A stretch of 64,000 bases of DNA from Planctomycetota bacterium (GTDB lineage: Bacteria; Planctomycetota; Phycisphaerae; Phycisphaerales; SM1A02): the NCBI GenBank assembly GCA_014381555.1, contig JACNLO010000052.1:1-64000 (forward strand), written 5' to 3'. Position numbers and translations under genes: made by a program. This document shows, in pieces, positions 63,670 to 64,000 of this stretch. How positions within the stretch are numbered: position 1 is the first letter of the stretch; each line of letters begins with the position of its first letter. The notes below the pieces were generated by a model. The model saw nothing but the letters and a program-made list of their open reading frames with translations, had not been told where the DNA came from and did not search any database.

Positions 63670-64000
63670 CTATGTTTCCTTGGTGTCTGTGGATGAAATG
63701 TGGGTATTGCTCACTTCAACCCAGTTCTGAAGAGTATTTCTTGCGGCACCAGAATCTATGGCTTCAGACGCCATTTTAACGCCCTCCTTTAATGTATTAG
63801 CGTGTCCTGCGAGCATAAGAGCCACAGAAGTATTTAATACTGTCATGTCTCTGGGAGCCCCAGTACTCCCCTCTACAAGACTATCTCGAATGAAGTTAGT
63901 GGCATCGGAAAGCGAGTCTGCTGTTACGTCTTTGATGTCCCAACGGCTAAGACCAACATCTTCGGGCCTGATGAGCTCCTCTACAAGAGAACCATCTCGA
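63670..64000 (-). CDS. trpD: Anthranilate phosphoribosyltransferase, C-terminal part (cut by window edge)
   Basis: The visible minus-strand reading frame runs in from the right edge and ends at TAG 63672-63670. The translation includes RPEDVGLSRW, NTSVALMLAGHANTLKEGV and SEAIDSGAARNTL, which match the C-terminal region of TrpD, the enzyme joining anthranilate to PRPP in tryptophan synthesis. About 109 codons are present; the catalytic N-terminal part is outside the window. Convergent with dnaA. Confidence 0.9.
   Translation of the reverse strand, partial: RDGSLVEELIRPEDVGLSRWDIKDVTADSLSDATNFIRDSLVEGSTGAPRDMTVLNTSVALMLAGHANTLKEGVKMASEAIDSGAARNTLQNWVEVSNTHISSTDTKET

Overview
The window reads as chromosomal DNA of a Planctomycetota bacterium, most likely of the Phycisphaerae (inference). 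The pointers are secreted proteins with short dockerin-like tails (positions 3270-3430 and 46880-47030), a membrane Ser/Thr kinase translationally coupled to an ECF-type sigma factor, a membrane protein with a CPVCG...CPECG zinc ribbon, and a TPR protein carrying two RNA polymerase alpha C-terminal domains. The cells appear to be diderm: the window encodes a phosphate porin, a TolC-family protein, small beta-barrel proteins and an O-antigen ligase. Base composition is moderately AT-rich by eye. No phage, insertion sequence or CRISPR array is visible.

Layout. 1-1411: end of a surface-polysaccharide operon (O-antigen ligase, then a sugar epimerase cut by the window edge). 1694-6520: secreted lipoprotein, two paralogous beta-barrel proteins, a small membrane protein, an AsmA-like protein and an ArsR-type regulator. 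6582-6854: a pair of REPIN-like palindromes and tRNA-Leu. 6886-7173: FmdB-like protein. 7262-17571: one long phosphate operon on the minus strand in the order porin, pstS, pstC, pstA, pstB, phoU, phoB, phoR, a DUF47 gene and pit. It is preceded by four 7-bp Pho-box units spaced exactly 11 bp apart, 10 bp upstream of a TATTAT -10 element. 17680-17970: tRNA-Cys, a 38-nt perfect palindrome and tRNA-like debris interrupted by a hairpin.

17998-25268: secreted proteins, then a minus-strand set with a large TPR protein, pyrE, gatB and a cyclophilin. 25414-31054: peptide-type substrate-binding protein, a convergent DppB-type permease abutting enolase, and a zinc-ribbon membrane protein. 31026-38250: minus-strand metabolic genes (2-hydroxyacid dehydrogenase, 3-hydroxyacyl-CoA dehydrogenase, citrate/methylcitrate synthase, methylisocitrate lyase-like, TauE/SafE exporter), then the kinase and sigma factor. 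38392-54145: envelope functions (coiled-coil membrane protein, Tat-exported SpoIID-like lipoprotein, LemA and HtpX-like protease, TPR-alphaCTD protein, MATE transporter, TlpA-like protein, M14 carboxypeptidase, ChaN lipoprotein, Sua5/TsaC, TolC-like protein, SH3 protein).

54243-64000: tRNA-Ala, rsmJ, two M16 peptidase-fold proteins, a methyltransferase coupled to a polyprenyl diphosphate synthase, a tRNA-Glu-like sequence with a shortened anticodon loop just upstream of an RNase Z-family gene, dnaA, an intergenic region with DnaA boxes and a strong secondary-structure element, and the 3' end of trpD.

The most unusual items are the tRNA-Glu-like element in front of the RNase Z-family gene, the TPR-alphaCTD-alphaCTD protein, the phosphate operon with high- and low-affinity uptake under one four-unit Pho box, and the structured element between dnaA and trpD.
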